From Globodera rostochiensis (Eukaryota; Nematoda; Chromadorea; Rhabditida; Heteroderidae), in the NCBI GenBank assembly GCA_018350325.1, contig JAEVLN010000018.1, positions 1,554,185-1,618,184 of the forward strand: a stretch of DNA of 64,000 nt. The letters run 5' to 3'. The notes beneath the pieces are model-generated. The model was not told the DNA's origin, searched no databases, and was given only the letters and a program-made list of their open reading frames with translations. The stretch's first letter is position 1. Every line of letters starts with the position of its first letter. A program made the position numbers and the translations under genes. Shown piece by piece: positions 43,240 through 55,969 of the stretch.

Positions 43240-46200
43240 CTTGTAATATGTAAAAAATCTGAAAATTTTAGCGCTTAAACTTTTCGGGTGGTGTTGTTTA
43301 AAATATAAATTCATTATTGGAAGCTGAAAATAAATTTGAATATAATGTTAGCGTTTTCACAACCATTGTTTTAAATATTTTCAAAAATTGATTATTGTTG
43401 TTTTGGTCTGATATTTATTGAATATTTGTAATTTTATGGTATAAACGAACAACAAACAAGCAATAAAATATTTGATAGAATAGTGAACTCAAGGCAAAAC
43501 TAAAGAAAACAATTAATAAAAATTTTGAGAAAAGCACCTGAATTTTATTTAATTTATTTAATGACCTGGTAAAAATATATAGATCATAAATTCTCAATAT
43601 AATTCCTCAGGAAATTCATTTGAAACGAATACAAAATTAAAAGTAACAAATCACAAAAAAGTTTGCTTTCTCACCTCCAATGCGTCGCCACTTATGTAAT
43701 TGAAATCACAATAATATATCAGATAAAATAATCCATAAAAATGAATATATTAATTAAAAGCAAAACTATGTTTAAATAAAAGTAACATAAAAACTTTAAA
43801 ATTCAACAATAAAATAAAAATTATAGAATGGATCATAAATTTTGGACTTTGACATGGACCCTAATTTCATATGATTTCATAAATTTTTATAGAATTGCAT
43901 TTAATCGAGATATAATAGATTATCTATCCAAAACATAAAATTGCTTTATATATGTGTTTAGAAAAAATATAAATTTTAAAAATGTAAATTAATTATTTAG
44001 CTTTTTTACAATTTATCATCAAAGAGATTTTGAATGTCAAGAGTTAAAGGACAAATTGAAGACTGCAAGTAGTTAACCCTAATAATTCATAAATCATTAA
44101 AAATCCCTTAAAAAAGATTCTAATAAGACAACTAAAAACATTTAAGCTTATACACAATAAAAAATACAAAATATTTAATGCAACTAACTGAATGAATCAT
44201 TGGATTAGCAATTTGCTATATAATCTTTTATCAGTTAAAAAAAATTGTCATTGTGAAAATAATTCCAAAGTCACATTACTATCTAACAAAAAATAAGCTT
44301 TAATTTGTCAAAAATAAATTAAAAATAAATAATAATATTTTCGAATAAAAATACTTTTCATTAATATTCAACCATTTTTTAAGATTAAATACATCAATGT
44401 CTGGGCAATGGCTCAAAAATGAAAAGAAGGTCTAATATTCAAATAAATGAAAAACCAAGCTGTTAGACTACGCTGTCTTATTAATAAAACATGAAATGTG
44501 CAAAAAATCACAAAATTAAAATCAACCAAGACATAGTAAAATACATTATTTACTAATTTAAACACTTTAATAATAAATTTACAGATAATTTAAATTGAAT
44601 AATCAAGCAAGTTGTTTAGGCAAAAAATAAAAGCTTAAACAAAAACAGCAAAAAATAAAAAATGATTTTTAAGTGCGCTAAATAATATAATTTAAATAGC
44701 ATTTTTTTAAATAATATTACACTTTTACCAAAGACTAAAATTATGTAAATAACTATAATTATGGATTAATACCAGTTGCGCCACCGAATACAGCAGCAAT
44801 AGCCCAAAAAACCGTACCATAAATTAAGTGTTTATTAGATCGGAATATTTGGGTTATATTATAAATTAAAAATTGAGAAAATATTTTAAAGCCCGAACAT
44901 TTTAATATGAAATTATTCTTATTACACAAGTTATAGTAATGTAAGAATTAATTTAAAAATACACATAGTATATAATATTATTGAAAAATTTCAAACTAAA
45001 AAAATTTTTCTGAGTAATCAGGAACTAAAATAAAATAAATAATGTTAATGCTCTTGTTTTAAACCAAAAATAAATAAATTTTTCTTTATTAAATATTATT
45101 CGGTCTGTTTGAGAAGCTGGCTGGAAGAGCCCGATTGGACAAAATCTGCTTCATGTTGCATACTTGGCTGTCTCGAATATTTAAATTTTGTATAATGACA
45201 AATGAAAGTCGTTTTAAAAAAATGATCAATCAATATTAAAACATAAAATAAACTATTTTGAAAATTGCTATATGAATAAATTTAAGACAACTATATTATA
45301 AAACAAACCAATTTAAGCATTATAGCAACTTTTCTATGTAAAAAATGTATTTTATTTAATTGATATTTCAGATTACCAATAATTAAAAATTCACAAATCT
45401 TTAAATATAAATGATAATTTATACCCATAAATTTATTATTATATGGTCGTTAATCAATGAATATAGTTATAAAATGTAAAGAACAAAAAATGTATACATA
45501 ATTAATTGCTGCAAAAAAAGAAAATGACGCTCAAAAAAGAAGAGAATAATGTCAGAAACAGTTTTTTAATTTGTGTATTAAAAACTGATACCCTAACACC
45601 AGATAAATAAGAAATAAAAACTAAATGATTTTGAAGAACTAGAAATGTTTCCGACTCGACCTTCTTCAGCAAGTAAACATAAGAACCTAATTAATTATTA
45701 ATATTAGAAAACAAATAAAACTATCTAATTGCAATTTTAATTTGGCGTCTTTACATAAAACACTGAGAAATCATGATTGATCCCAAAATCTATTTTCCTT
45801 TATTCTGAAAAAGTTAGAAGCCATGGATTCAAAAGCGCTTCGTATGCGTTTGAGAAATAAGATGGAATTACTCATTTTTGGAAGCAGAAATTGGTCAATA
45901 AATAAAGAAAACATTGTAATTGATGATTGAATTTAAATGCGAAGCAATGACCGAAGTCGAGCTAAAAATTAAATAAAAAATGCACATCAGAGCTAACAGA
46001 AAATTTGCTAAGTACTCATTTGTTTTCAAAGTTGTTTTATTTTAATAAATAAAAATTGCTTATTTATATAAGCAATTTATGGCTGAAAAAATTTATTTAT
46101 TTCTATACTTTTGATAGCGAAATTATTTGAATATAAAAATAATAAAATATTGACAAATTGAATTTGGGCTTTAATTACAAAAGCTTATTATAAGAATCAA

Positions 46201-47801
46201 AAAAAAATACAAACTCTGCTCCGAAACGTGAAAAAATAAACTAAACTAAATAATTGGATATCTATTATAATTAACGTAATATTAAAATTACAAAATTTAA
46301 ATAAACGACAAAATCATTAGTAAACAATATTATCAGACATTGTTAACCTATAAAAAACTATATTAAAAGTATAATTTAAAAGTTAAGCAATTTAAATTAA
46401 ATTATTTATTAATACATCGTGACTCCACCAAAATTATAAAATTAATAAATTACATTTAGCCTTAATTACAAAGCGTAGTTATAAAACCCAAAAAATATTT
46501 TTGTAATAACAAATAGAAAAGGATTTTTAAAATCATTTAGTGAATTACGCGTTAATTTACATAAAGACCAACAACCCATTCCAGTTAGAAATAAAACCCC
46601 CGATTCATGTTATTTTAAGAATAATTATTATGGTTAAAATTAAAACATGCATTTATAACGCAGGTTCGAAAAAGATAAGGAGTTCCACCGGCAATCGCAC
46701 ATCTTATGGCTCACAACAACACATAAAAATTAATTATCTCTGGTTCTCGTTAATTGAAATAATTCAAGGCATTATTAAATGCAATTTTTTAATGTAAATA
46801 GACATCGTTAACCTGAAGTTTGTTAAATAAGATTATTGAATAAATTACAACAAATAAGAAATATTATTAAAACAAATTCAACATGAGCATAAAAAAAAAC
46901 GGATTAAAATGTATAAAAAATCAAAAAATAGGAATTACTTTGTTTAAAATTATAGTCTCAACTTTGTTGTCGTTTATAAAAATAATATAATGTTATACAA
47001 CGGAATCAACCATTTTAACGGTTTAACGACGATGGAGGACTGAAGGATAATACCGCCTGGAAATTTAACGCTTTAATGTAGAATAAAATTTATAATTATC
47101 AAGTACTAAACCAAAAAAGGAGTAATTGTTAGATTATAATAAATCGATTAAAGTAAATGTAAATTTAAAAGAATTGTTACCTATAATATTATTTAATATA
47201 TTTAGATTGTTTTATATTGAATGTTATTGTTAAAAATCGTTTAAGCTTCTTTATTTCCAATCATTATATTTGAATTATCTTGATGTGGCGGTGTTTGCAC
47301 TGTCAGGAGATGAAAAATAAATCTATTGATAAATTAAATACAAAGATTTCAATTTTACATCACAAGTATTTTATTATTGCAAAAAACAGAATTGCTATTT
47401 TGCTTCTTTTTTACTTTACGTCGGAATAAATTTAAAATTTAGCAAATAGAAATTGAATGATTAAAGTTTGATATTGTAGTTTTTAAAGGAATTTTTATCA
47501 AAATTTATTTAGAGTTCTTAGTAGAGACCGGTATTATTCAAAATGTTCACTTATTTTGTAAACTCGGTCTTATGCTGCTAATTCGGATATTATAGCATGT
47601 GTTTCAGATGCTGGGTGCAGCAATACACCTAGATCTACAATTTGTGATTTCAATGTTAATTATAATCAATGAACGGCTTATCAACAATAAGTATAACAAA
47701 AAAGAGATTCATTTTTTTAAATATGTGCGCGAACTCGAGTGAAGCCAAAATTAAAGCAACAAATATCAAAAATAAAAAATCAGCAAATAACATCAGAAGA
47801 A
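43240..47801. other. Long AT-rich, gene-poor stretch
   Basis: Small islands at 45100-45185, 46660-46740, 47010-47070 and 47560-47640 may be exons, but strand and borders are unclear; 47560-47640 is open on both strands. TAGAGACCGG at 47522 matches the terminus of the hAT-like element at 14608. The open frame 46540-46797 is not convincing. Confidence 0.4.
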
Positions 47802-47937
47802 TTAATATTGCTTAATGGCTGGAGTAGTGGGATGAAGAGTAACAGAGCCCGACTGAATCGTAACCGGAGGAAAAGCATTCAACGGAGACGAGGATATCAG
47901 AGTAGGCGGTGGAGTGGGCGGTGGCTTAAACGATCGG
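47802..47937 (-). CDS. Terminal Pro-rich exon, unknown
   Basis: A strong acceptor (ttattttttag) at 47938 is followed on the minus strand by RSFKPPPTPPPTLISSSPLN, then AFPPVTIQSGSVTLHPTTPA and a stop. The composition is a disordered proline-rich tail. The overlapping Arg-rich plus-strand frame 47739-47948 is its shadow. Upstream exons not identified. Confidence 0.4.
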
Positions 47938-48916
47938 CTAAAAAATAAATATTTCTACAAAAAATTTTATGATAGAAATGTATTAATATAAAATAAAAAA
48001 GCTACAATGAACAATAAGACTGATCTATCAACAATTTACTTCTATATTAATGCAAAAATTAAAAAATTTTAAAGTTCAGAGACGTTAAAATAAAAATTTA
48101 TTCATTTAAACAAAAAGTATAAAACACTAAGAAACATTCATCGACATAGACAACGCGACAGCTTTTACGTACTATTGACCAAAATGATTGATAAAGCGAC
48201 AGATTTGTTGGGAAAACCATAAATGATTGTATTAAATCCAGCTAAAAATAATAAATGGTAAAAACGGATTAAAAAAACATTAATTTTTAACGTCATGCCG
48301 GTTTAAATAATAAATTGTTGCTTTATTTTTAAATACGCAATTAATAAACAAAACATACGGGTTTGAAAAGCTCAATGTAAAATCCCATTAAAAATTTATT
48401 TATAAAATAAATGACGAACAATGAAGCTTGTGAATTCAACTCCATTATTGATTTGAATTAAAAACAAATTCAAAAGCTAAGATCACGATTTATGTTTTTA
48501 TGAATTTAAAAATATTACCTTTATTTTGGTTAGTTATTAGAAACTGTACTAAAATCACAATTGTTTTCCGTATTTTTTAAAGAATATTATTTTTTCTTCA
48601 ATTTTTTAGAAAAAATGCAAAATTATGCATGCAAATATATTTACTATAAGAAAATCGCTTAAATTTCCTAAGGAAAAATTATTAACGCTTAGAAAATATG
48701 TAAAATTTTGCCTAATAAATTGTAACGCGAACATAAATGTTTGTGGGGAATAATATCATCAGCGAGCGGGCAAGGCGATAAAAAAAGGATTCAAAAAATA
48801 CTATTTACCATAATAACGAATTATATTAAAATTTTTATTTAAAATACAATATATTCTTTTGATAAAAAAATACAATTTTTAAAGACGATAATAAAAAAAT
48901 TTTATAAAAAAATGTA
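47938..48916. other. AT-rich stretch
   Basis: Contains a diverged third copy of the aagcgacaaatttgtt repeat at 48191-48217. No gene seen. Confidence 0.4.
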
Positions 48917-49232
48917 ATGCTCAGCAAAATAATGCTTCAACATTTCATTAGAGAATCGTTGCACTTTGGCAATGTTGAACCGGGTGAACCCAACGGCATA
49001 CGTCGGTTTTTGCATAATAATAGGAATAATAAATGCAACAATTTCAATTCAATAAGAAAAAAAATGTTATATCACCAAAAGGTTAAATAGCTTCCATAAA
49101 ACCATTCTTGCTATTCTTGTCTTTTGAAAAATTTACACAGAGTTTGACCTGATAGGGCAGCTAGACTACGTCCCGATTAAAAGCCGATCAAACATTCGCC
49201 ACCGCCAGTCCCGAAAAGTTGGAGCCATTTAA
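48917..49232 (+). CDS. Two putative exons, unknown
   Basis: Exon 48917-49001 starts ATG (MLSKIMLQHFIRESLHFGNV) and reaches a GT. Exon 49141-49232 follows ttacacag, joins in phase and reads FDLIGQLDYVPIKSRSNIRH to a stop. About 58 residues if complete; it may be the 3' end of a longer gene. No family recognised. Confidence 0.35.
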
Positions 49233-50163
49233 ATAAAACTTTACGTCATTAATTAAAAAATCAATTGTAAGTCCAACTACCAGAGATTTATCCTTACAAA
49301 TTCAAAACATGGCAAAGGCAGCATAAGGTGCGAAAAAAACTCTGCTGGGAAATAAAAAATAAAATCTGACAATCTATAATTTGTTAATATCTAAAACAAT
49401 TGTAAATGTATTTATGCATCAAGGTTGAAAAAGAGGAATAAACAAAGGTTGCTTAAGTTATTAATTAAAGTGCAGCAAAATTTCACCAACCCATTTTAAT
49501 AAAAATAAATCAAACTAAAAAACAGCAAAATTTTTTTTTTAAATTATGAAATTATAACCGGTACCATATTAAAAACTCTAAAAAATATTCTGCGTGAGAG
49601 ACATAAAGAACATTAAGAAATTTACATACTTATTATATTAACCAAAAATATTAACATAATTGAAGTTTTTGAGATCAATGCCTGTGTTTAAACATATCAA
49701 CTACAGTAACTCACGTAAAAAAAATAATAAAAAACATTAAATAAAAAATCAATCTCAAATACATTTAAGCAAATGAATTAACCTATTGATTATAAATTAT
49801 TCATAACATTATTGCAACCTGCACGATGATCAAATTGTCGACATCGACAAGATATTTTAAAATTGAAAAGATTCAATAAAGTGCAATAATACAAAATATA
49901 ATATATGCCAATATAATACTAAAAGATTATTTTATGCATATAAAAATTTAACATTAATTCGATTAAACAATTTTATGAATTTTAAACAATTTTGAGTAAT
50001 TAAAGATTAAACTTATATGACTTTTTCTTAAAAATTAAAATAAAATAAAAAGCAATAAAAATTATTTATGAACGTCGATTGGATACATAAGTTCAATTTT
50101 TAAATAAAAAATTAATAGAAATTTATGTAAATTCAAGAATTAAGTTGCATAAATAAATTATAA
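49233..50163. other. AT-rich stretch
   Basis: No gene or repeat stands out. Confidence 0.4.
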
Positions 50164-50271
50164 TACCAAAAACTTCATCTTCGCATCAAAAGTTTCAATA
50201 ACGCCGCGACGGGTCCCAACCGCGGAGATGAAAAAAAGCGTTACATAAAAACACTGAATTTATTAAATAAT
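50164..50271 (+). CDS. Possible exon, unknown
   Basis: A GC-richer island reading SFNNAATGPNRGDEKKRYIK in an open frame that meets a GTAAAA donor at 50272. The acceptor is not clear. Confidence 0.25.
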
Positions 50272-50413
50272 GTAAAACTAACGCGTCACATATTAGAGAA
50301 TTAGATTGAATACGTGTAAATAAAAACAAACCTGTAATTAATTTCTAACAAATAATTAACCGTGATAAAAATGAACAAATATTTCCGCCTTTGTATTTTA
50401 AATTATTAGGTAC

Positions 50414-50505
50414 TTTTCTTATTTTAACATGAGGGTTTGCACTCCATCGGTTGACAAATGTGCATGGCAAATGTTTTCAATTCTTCAATTCTGGTGTCGG
50501 GTTAT
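50414..50505 (-). pseudogene. Duplicated exon island, copy A1 (frameshifted)
   Basis: Relative of 51498-51580 with the same acceptor (acaaag) and donor (GTACCT). An 8-base duplication of gaattgaa puts a stop in the frame, and a further single-base insertion restores it. The 3' half still reads FVNRWSANPHVKIRK. Confidence 0.45.
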
Positions 50506-50887
50506 CTTTGTATTGTGTACGATCGAATTATTTTGACTTATGATTTAAACTTTTTAAAAAAATGTATAAAAAAGTTTTGGGTAATTTAATTCCACTCGCT
50601 ATTTGCAATCATAAATATTCATTTTGTGTTGTATAAGACATCATAAGTCGACTCAGCAGATTCTTGCCGTTCTTGTTTCAATTTCTCAAATCGATGTTTT
50701 CTAATATTTGATTGCGGTTTATTATTATTATTCTTATTTTTAATCAACATTTTTGTAATTTTTTAAATCTACGTTCAAAACGCTTTATGTAAATCATTTC
50801 CTTTTGGAAACTGGGGATATCCTTGCTGACTATATGTTTAATTTAAAGTAAATGTTTTTATTTATATTTTAGTTTGTTACTGTCCAA

Positions 50888-50985
50888 ATCCTGTTAACTG
50901 CTTTTGAGAGTGGGGAATTCTGATAGTGCTCAACAACGCCCATACGGAGTCCCTTCGTACGACTCTTGATCACTTTCGCCTTGCT
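50888..50985 (-). CDS. Duplicated exon island, copy A2
   Basis: Minus-strand frame after acceptor accag reads KVIKSRTKGLRMGVVEHY then QNSPLSKAVNRIWT and meets a GTAACA donor. The counterpart at 51664-51738 reads DQSSPLAEAVNKEF. Coding is suggested by conserved residues with changes at silent sites. Family unknown. Confidence 0.35.
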
Positions 50986-51497
50986 GAACTGGTCGTTGAT
51001 ACATTGTTTTGAGATTTATGTTTTTTTATAGTTTGAATTTTTAAATTATTTTTTAAAAAGAGACTATTTTTACATATCGCTTAATATTTTCTTTAATTCT
51101 TAATTTGAATAGACCAAAATTTTCTTGAACCAATTAGATGTATCGCGTTACTTTGTATTTGTTTATATCCGGTGTCCTGGCATCTGCGAATTGAAAATTC
51201 GGGTTTGTACCTTTAAATTATTAAGTAGTCAAAATTTCTTTACTTTTTTAAAATTTGTGCCTTAAAGTTCATAATAATTTTTTCCTTTAAATTTCTATTC
51301 GATAATTAATTCAAAAACGCCTCTATTTTTTGTATTCATTTAATTGATTTTTTTGGGTTTTTTTCAGCCCTAATATTTCGTCACCAACACAAAGTGGGCA
51401 TCTTCTTGTTCATTTTAAGGGATAAATTTTTTGTTTGCTATTGTTTACTTTACTTATATTTAATGTGTTTAAACTAATTGTCTTTTAAATTAGGTAC

Positions 51498-51580
51498 TTT
51501 TCTTATTTTAACATGAGGATTTGCACTCCATCGGTTGACAAAGTGCATCGCAAATGTTTTCAATTCTGGCGTCGGGTTAT
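51498..51580 (-). CDS. Duplicated exon island, copy B1
   Basis: Open minus-strand exon between caaag and GTACCT reading NPTPELKTFAMHFVNRWSAN then PHVKIRK. About 125 bases around it match copy A1. It does not join B2 directly in phase. Confidence 0.4.
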
Positions 51581-51663
51581 CTTTGAATTATGTACGATCG
51601 GATTATTTTGACATTTTTTTATTTTTAATAAAATAAAGCTTATATTTTGATTTTTAACAGTTT

Positions 51664-51738
51664 GTTCATGTCCAAAATCCTGCAAAATTCTTTGTTAACT
51701 GCCTCTGCGAGTGGCGAACTCTGATCCTTTCTCATGAA
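51664..51738 (-). CDS. Duplicated exon island, copy B2
   Basis: Acceptor cttacacag, then FMRKDQSSPLAEAVNKEF followed by CRILDMNK. Counterpart of A2, about 780 bases away. The donor base of A2 is changed here (GGACAT instead of GGACAGT). Confidence 0.35.
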
Positions 51739-53150
51739 CTGTGTAAGAATATCGTTGTGGTTTTGTTCTAGATATCATTGACAAAGCAAATTATTTAGAT
51801 ACATATTTCAGTTTTTAAAAATAATGTTTTTCTTTATCTTTAATATCACGCAAAAGACTTCGCAATCGATGCAGAAATCATGTGGCCGCAGTCATTTGGC
51901 AATACAATTCTGTGGAAATTTAGTAAATTAAAATTTTTTAATGTGTGAATTAAAGAAATCATTTTTGTAAGTCTTTTAGTTTTTAATTTATATGCCTTTC
52001 TAAAATCAAATGATTGCTTCGTTTTCTATTTTTAATATCAAACACATTTTCTTGTTTTATTTTTGTGTTATTGCCTAACAGTTATGTATTTTATCTTTTA
52101 CTTTGACACGCCTTGACCCGTGTTGTTGTTGACTCTGCGTTGTAAACAAATTATTAAAATGGATTTTTTTTGGTAAACAGAAATAGTTTACATCGAGAAT
52201 GTTTTATTTGAAATTAAATTTAATAAACTAAGAATTAACTCATTTTATCAACTTTTTAAGTTATTATTTTTTTACATTGTTTATTTAGATTTTTATTTTG
52301 TCTAACGCATAAAATATTTAACATTACATTGCACCTTCTTTTTTTTACAGATTCTTACATAAAGGCATAAATTTAAAGGGGACGCAAAAACCAAACTTTT
52401 TAATTTTATTTGGTTTGCTATTTGATGAAAATTAGAATAATCGAATAAACATTTTATTGAACTTATGTAAAATGTTATTTAATTTTGTTATTTGACTTTA
52501 TTGTTTTTTTATTTAATTAAACCATTCATTTTAATTAATGTTCGTTGAGCTTATATATTGTTGAGCATAAACCATCTATTATTTTATTATAAAACTTTAT
52601 TTTACATTGTCAACTTAAACATTTTTTTAAAATATCTTTGGTTTTAAAATGTTTTCACATTCGTATTAGCAAGATTAATTTATAAGATTAAAACGAAAAT
52701 AACTTAGACCATTTTAATTATTTCATTTTGTCCCTTGTGATCAATGGATCCAGCTTTTGGAAGACGCACCGTGCCGTTTTTCCATCTCGAGTCGTAATAA
52801 TAATCATTATCTAATTAGTATTTTCAGAAATAATTTTAATCAGCAAATTGATCATTTTCCTGATGGAAAAATTTTAAATTGTGTTTTCAATTCTACCAAT
52901 TCTGTGCTTTGCTTTGAATAATTAGTTGTTTCTCAAATAAAATGTTACAAATTTAAAATTTTTAGAACTTCATGAGGCTTGCTTCTGAAAAAAATTTGTT
53001 ATTGTGGTTAAAATTATTGTTTTTACTAGTTTCAATTAAACTTTTATTTTTTGTAGCCAAATTTTCAAAATTAATTGTATAGAATCAACTTTAAATGGCT
53101 GTAGAGTATAGCTAGCTGAATTGCATTTTTTGACCTTTTGCCGTGTGGGC
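51739..53150. other. AT-rich (T-rich on plus) with small minus-strand islands
   Basis: Islands at 51885-51925 and 52725-52795 (minus frame SRWKNGTVRLPKAGSIDHKG) look like short exons, but borders are incomplete. Confidence 0.35.
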
Positions 53151-53154
53151 GGCC

Positions 53155-53215
53155 CAAAAACCCGAAAATTAAAAAAAATTTCTGGCGGCGTCTATCAACA
53201 CCGCCGACTGCTGTA
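53155..53215. repeat. Interspersed GC-hairpin repeat, copy 3 (degraded)
   Basis: ggcggcgtctatcaacaccgccga is a mutated form of the hairpin core at 8913 and 15221. Confidence 0.5.
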
Positions 53216-53394
53216 TTCTAAGAAATAAACTTTTATTAATAAAATTTTCTTCACCCCGACCCGAATATTTGGCTGATCCCCGACTTGGCCAACCACGACC
53301 CTCCAATTTGCCTGCTCCCTAAAGGTTGCGGAGCACCCTATTTTGAGATTAAATTATTTTTGAATTTTTGCCTTAATCCAGCAATCCTGACGCA

Positions 53395-53532
53395 GTATCA
53401 GGCAAATTCACGAATGCAGGATTCGCAGGATTGCAGGTTTACAGAATTAATTCTGCAGGAATCGGTCATGCAAAACAATTAGAATTCCAATCCTGCTACA
53501 GGATCCGCCGCTATTTGATTTTGCCGCACTCG
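53395..53532. repeat. TCCTGCA-rich repeat ending TTGCCGCACTC
   Basis: Words caggatt/tcctgca are repeated, and the block ends like the TGCGGG repeat at 21583. It abuts the foldback element. Confidence 0.45.
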
Positions 53533-53534
53533 TG

Positions 53535-53972
53535 GTAGGACATTTGCGCCGCGGACATTTGCGCCGCGGACATTTGCGCCGCAGACATTTGCGCCGAGAC
53601 ATTTGCGCCGCGACATTTGCGCCGCAGACATTTGCGCCGCGGGAAAAATTCTACTTTTGGGTCACGGCAAATGCGCCACGAATTGAAAAGCATAGGGGGG
53701 ACCCTATTATTATTTTAAGATTAACTTATTTTCATCAAAAATTCCAATCTTAAGCCTAAGCCCAACAAAGCCCAACCTAGGGTGGCTTAAGCCTACCCAA
53801 CCTAGGGTGGCTTAGGTCTAAGCCTAACAAAGCTCTTTTTGAGTTATTTTGAGCCTTGGCCCTATGCTCCATACTTTCCGCATTTTTTAATTTTGAGTTA
53901 GACTTTTTTCTCGGCGCAAATGTCCGCGGCGCAAATGTCTATTTTGCTTACGGCGCAAATGTCTGGGTTGTC
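53535..53972. mobile_element. Second foldback-like element, arms of ACATTTGCGCCGC
   Basis: Left arm 53535-53643 is seven units of about 15 bases (ggacatttgcgccgc with small changes). Right arm 53915-53965 holds three units in inverted orientation (cggcgcaaatgtc). The centre contains its own doublet cccaacctagggtggcttaagcct at 53772-53820. Same architecture as 7957-8599 with an unrelated unit. Open frames at 53511-53753 are repeat shadows. Confidence 0.6.
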
Positions 53973-55196
53973 GTATTTGACGTTCGGCGAAAGAACGCGT
54001 AATTGCTTTAAAAAGTTGCCTTTCTTTGGTCGCCTTGAAAAGGTTCCCATTCAAATTATTCAAATGTTCCTTTTTTGTCTTACTATAGCCGGCTTTATAA
54101 AATCATTTATTAAGGATTGAAGCTTCATTTAAGATCTTTTTTTAAAATTAATAATTTTTTATAAAAACCGAAGCATTAAATTTTAAATAATTTACTTTAA
54201 TTTTATGTGAGAAGTAAGTTTTTTATTCCGAAAGCTTTTAATTGTTTGATTAAACATTTATTTTAAGATTAAGTTATTAGCTCATACATTATCTCTCAAT
54301 ACACCCGCATTGTAAAAGATAATTAGAAATTTTTATTGAACTGCACAATAAAAAATGATAGTTTGATAAACAATTAAATGCTGCTTGCACTATTTTGTTC
54401 TGAAATCTTTGATTTAGCCTTTATATGTTAGTTAGTTTTGCGAGAAGAATATTTTTGTTTTAGAGAAGATAATTTAGCTTATTCATCTTTATCAAATAAA
54501 AAAAGTTTATCGAATTGTTTTTTTGCATGTTCAATAAATAAAATTTACCGCGCGAGCGGGCAATTAGTAACCAAGTGACAGTGCGAATTGCATGCTGGTC
54601 AACGCCAGGGCATGAATGTCGTTGATAAATTTTTAGATGTAGGCTGATATTTAAATAAAGGCGTTCAGACAAAACAACCAAATTTTAAATTGAATAATTT
54701 ATTTTAATTTTATATTATTTCAAATAAATGTTTATATGTGTTTTATAGGGCTTTTACAGTTTTTTTAAATAACCTTGAAACTAATGGGATTTTATTTTTA
54801 CGATTTTCAGGATCTATTTGATCATTTTCAATAATTGGGTCCATTGACCACTAAATACACTGTTTCTTATTATTCTTTCGTTCTAAATTTTTACTTAAAG
54901 GTATTTTTGTGACTACATATAATAAATAACATAATATTTCAATTTGAATATAATTAAAATTATACGAGTTTTATTTACACAATTAATAGAATAAATATTT
55001 TTAATATTGAAAGATAATAAAATATTAGGTTTAATTTTCTTTTAGTAAACTAATTGAAAAATTTTACTAAATTGAAGTCTTTAATACTTGTAGCGCATAT
55101 CGTTGTCTTGAATATTAAATTTTATTTTTTTTTTTGCATTTTTTTAAAATTTGACTTTTAATACATAAATTTGTCGCCCATTTCTTCTATTAATCA
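53973..55196. other. AT-rich with one small island
   Basis: The GC-richer patch 54548-54625 is open in two minus-strand frames. No decision possible. Confidence 0.35.
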
Positions 55197-55330
55197 TGGA
55201 TTGTCAATGTTACAACGTCTTTGTGAATGATGGGAGTTTGCAGATGCACAAAGAATCATTTGCATTCTGCGAGTTATTACTCTTAACAACTGAGCCACTC
55301 TCTGCTCATCTGCTTCATGTTAGTCTTAGC
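55197..55330 (-). CDS. Possible terminal exon, unknown
   Basis: Minus-strand open stretch reading ADEQRVAQLLRVITRRMQMI then LCASANSHHSQRR to a stop. It includes a tRNA box-A-like word (tggctcagttg) but no box B, so coding is favoured. No acceptor assigned. Confidence 0.3.
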
Positions 55331-55969
55331 ACGGATAATGTATTTTTTTAATTTCGACTTTAATATTTTGTTTAACAATGTTTGAATACATTGTATAATC
55401 ATTACGAGCACGTGCTCTTTGAGCTTGTTGTCTTAGTCCTTCATTTTTGTTTTTAAAATTTTAATTAAAATATTGCAATTTTCTTTATAGATTCTTTATT
55501 CGATATTTAAGTTAGCATGCACCTCGTAGATCTTGGTAAAGGTAAAAGTATATTTTTTTGGTCTCAAACAATGTCTTAAGATCTGTTGATTAAATTTTAA
55601 AAAACATTCTGAAATAATAAATCCGTGTAATTTTCCGGATTTTCTCTAAGCATGTCAACTTAATAAATTTCAATTTTAATGAGTGTCGTCTCTCCAGAAT
55701 TTGACAATCAACAATTTAATTAATTTTCGCCATTCTAAAGATAGCTTTATTTTTTATTCAAAGGCAAAACCTTGGCGCGGAATCAGCAAACCAAAACCTT
55801 TCGGGATCGGCAATCCGTTATTAATATCCCTTTAATGTATTTTAAAATTTTAAAACCAAAACCACTTTAACCAAGTAATGTGTTGTATAGCATAGCGCAT
55901 TTGCTATGCGTCCACCTCGCTTGGCGCACTCCCTGTGAAATGTTTCAAATACTACAAAATTGGCAATAG

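Noticed and set aside
47560..47640. Coding-like island, open on both strands
   Set aside because: Plus frame lacks an acceptor and the minus frame gives only about 20 codons, so no strand could be chosen.
53745..53830. TTAGGC-like words suggesting interstitial telomere repeat
   Set aside because: Only one or two imperfect units, part of a different cctagggtggctta doublet.
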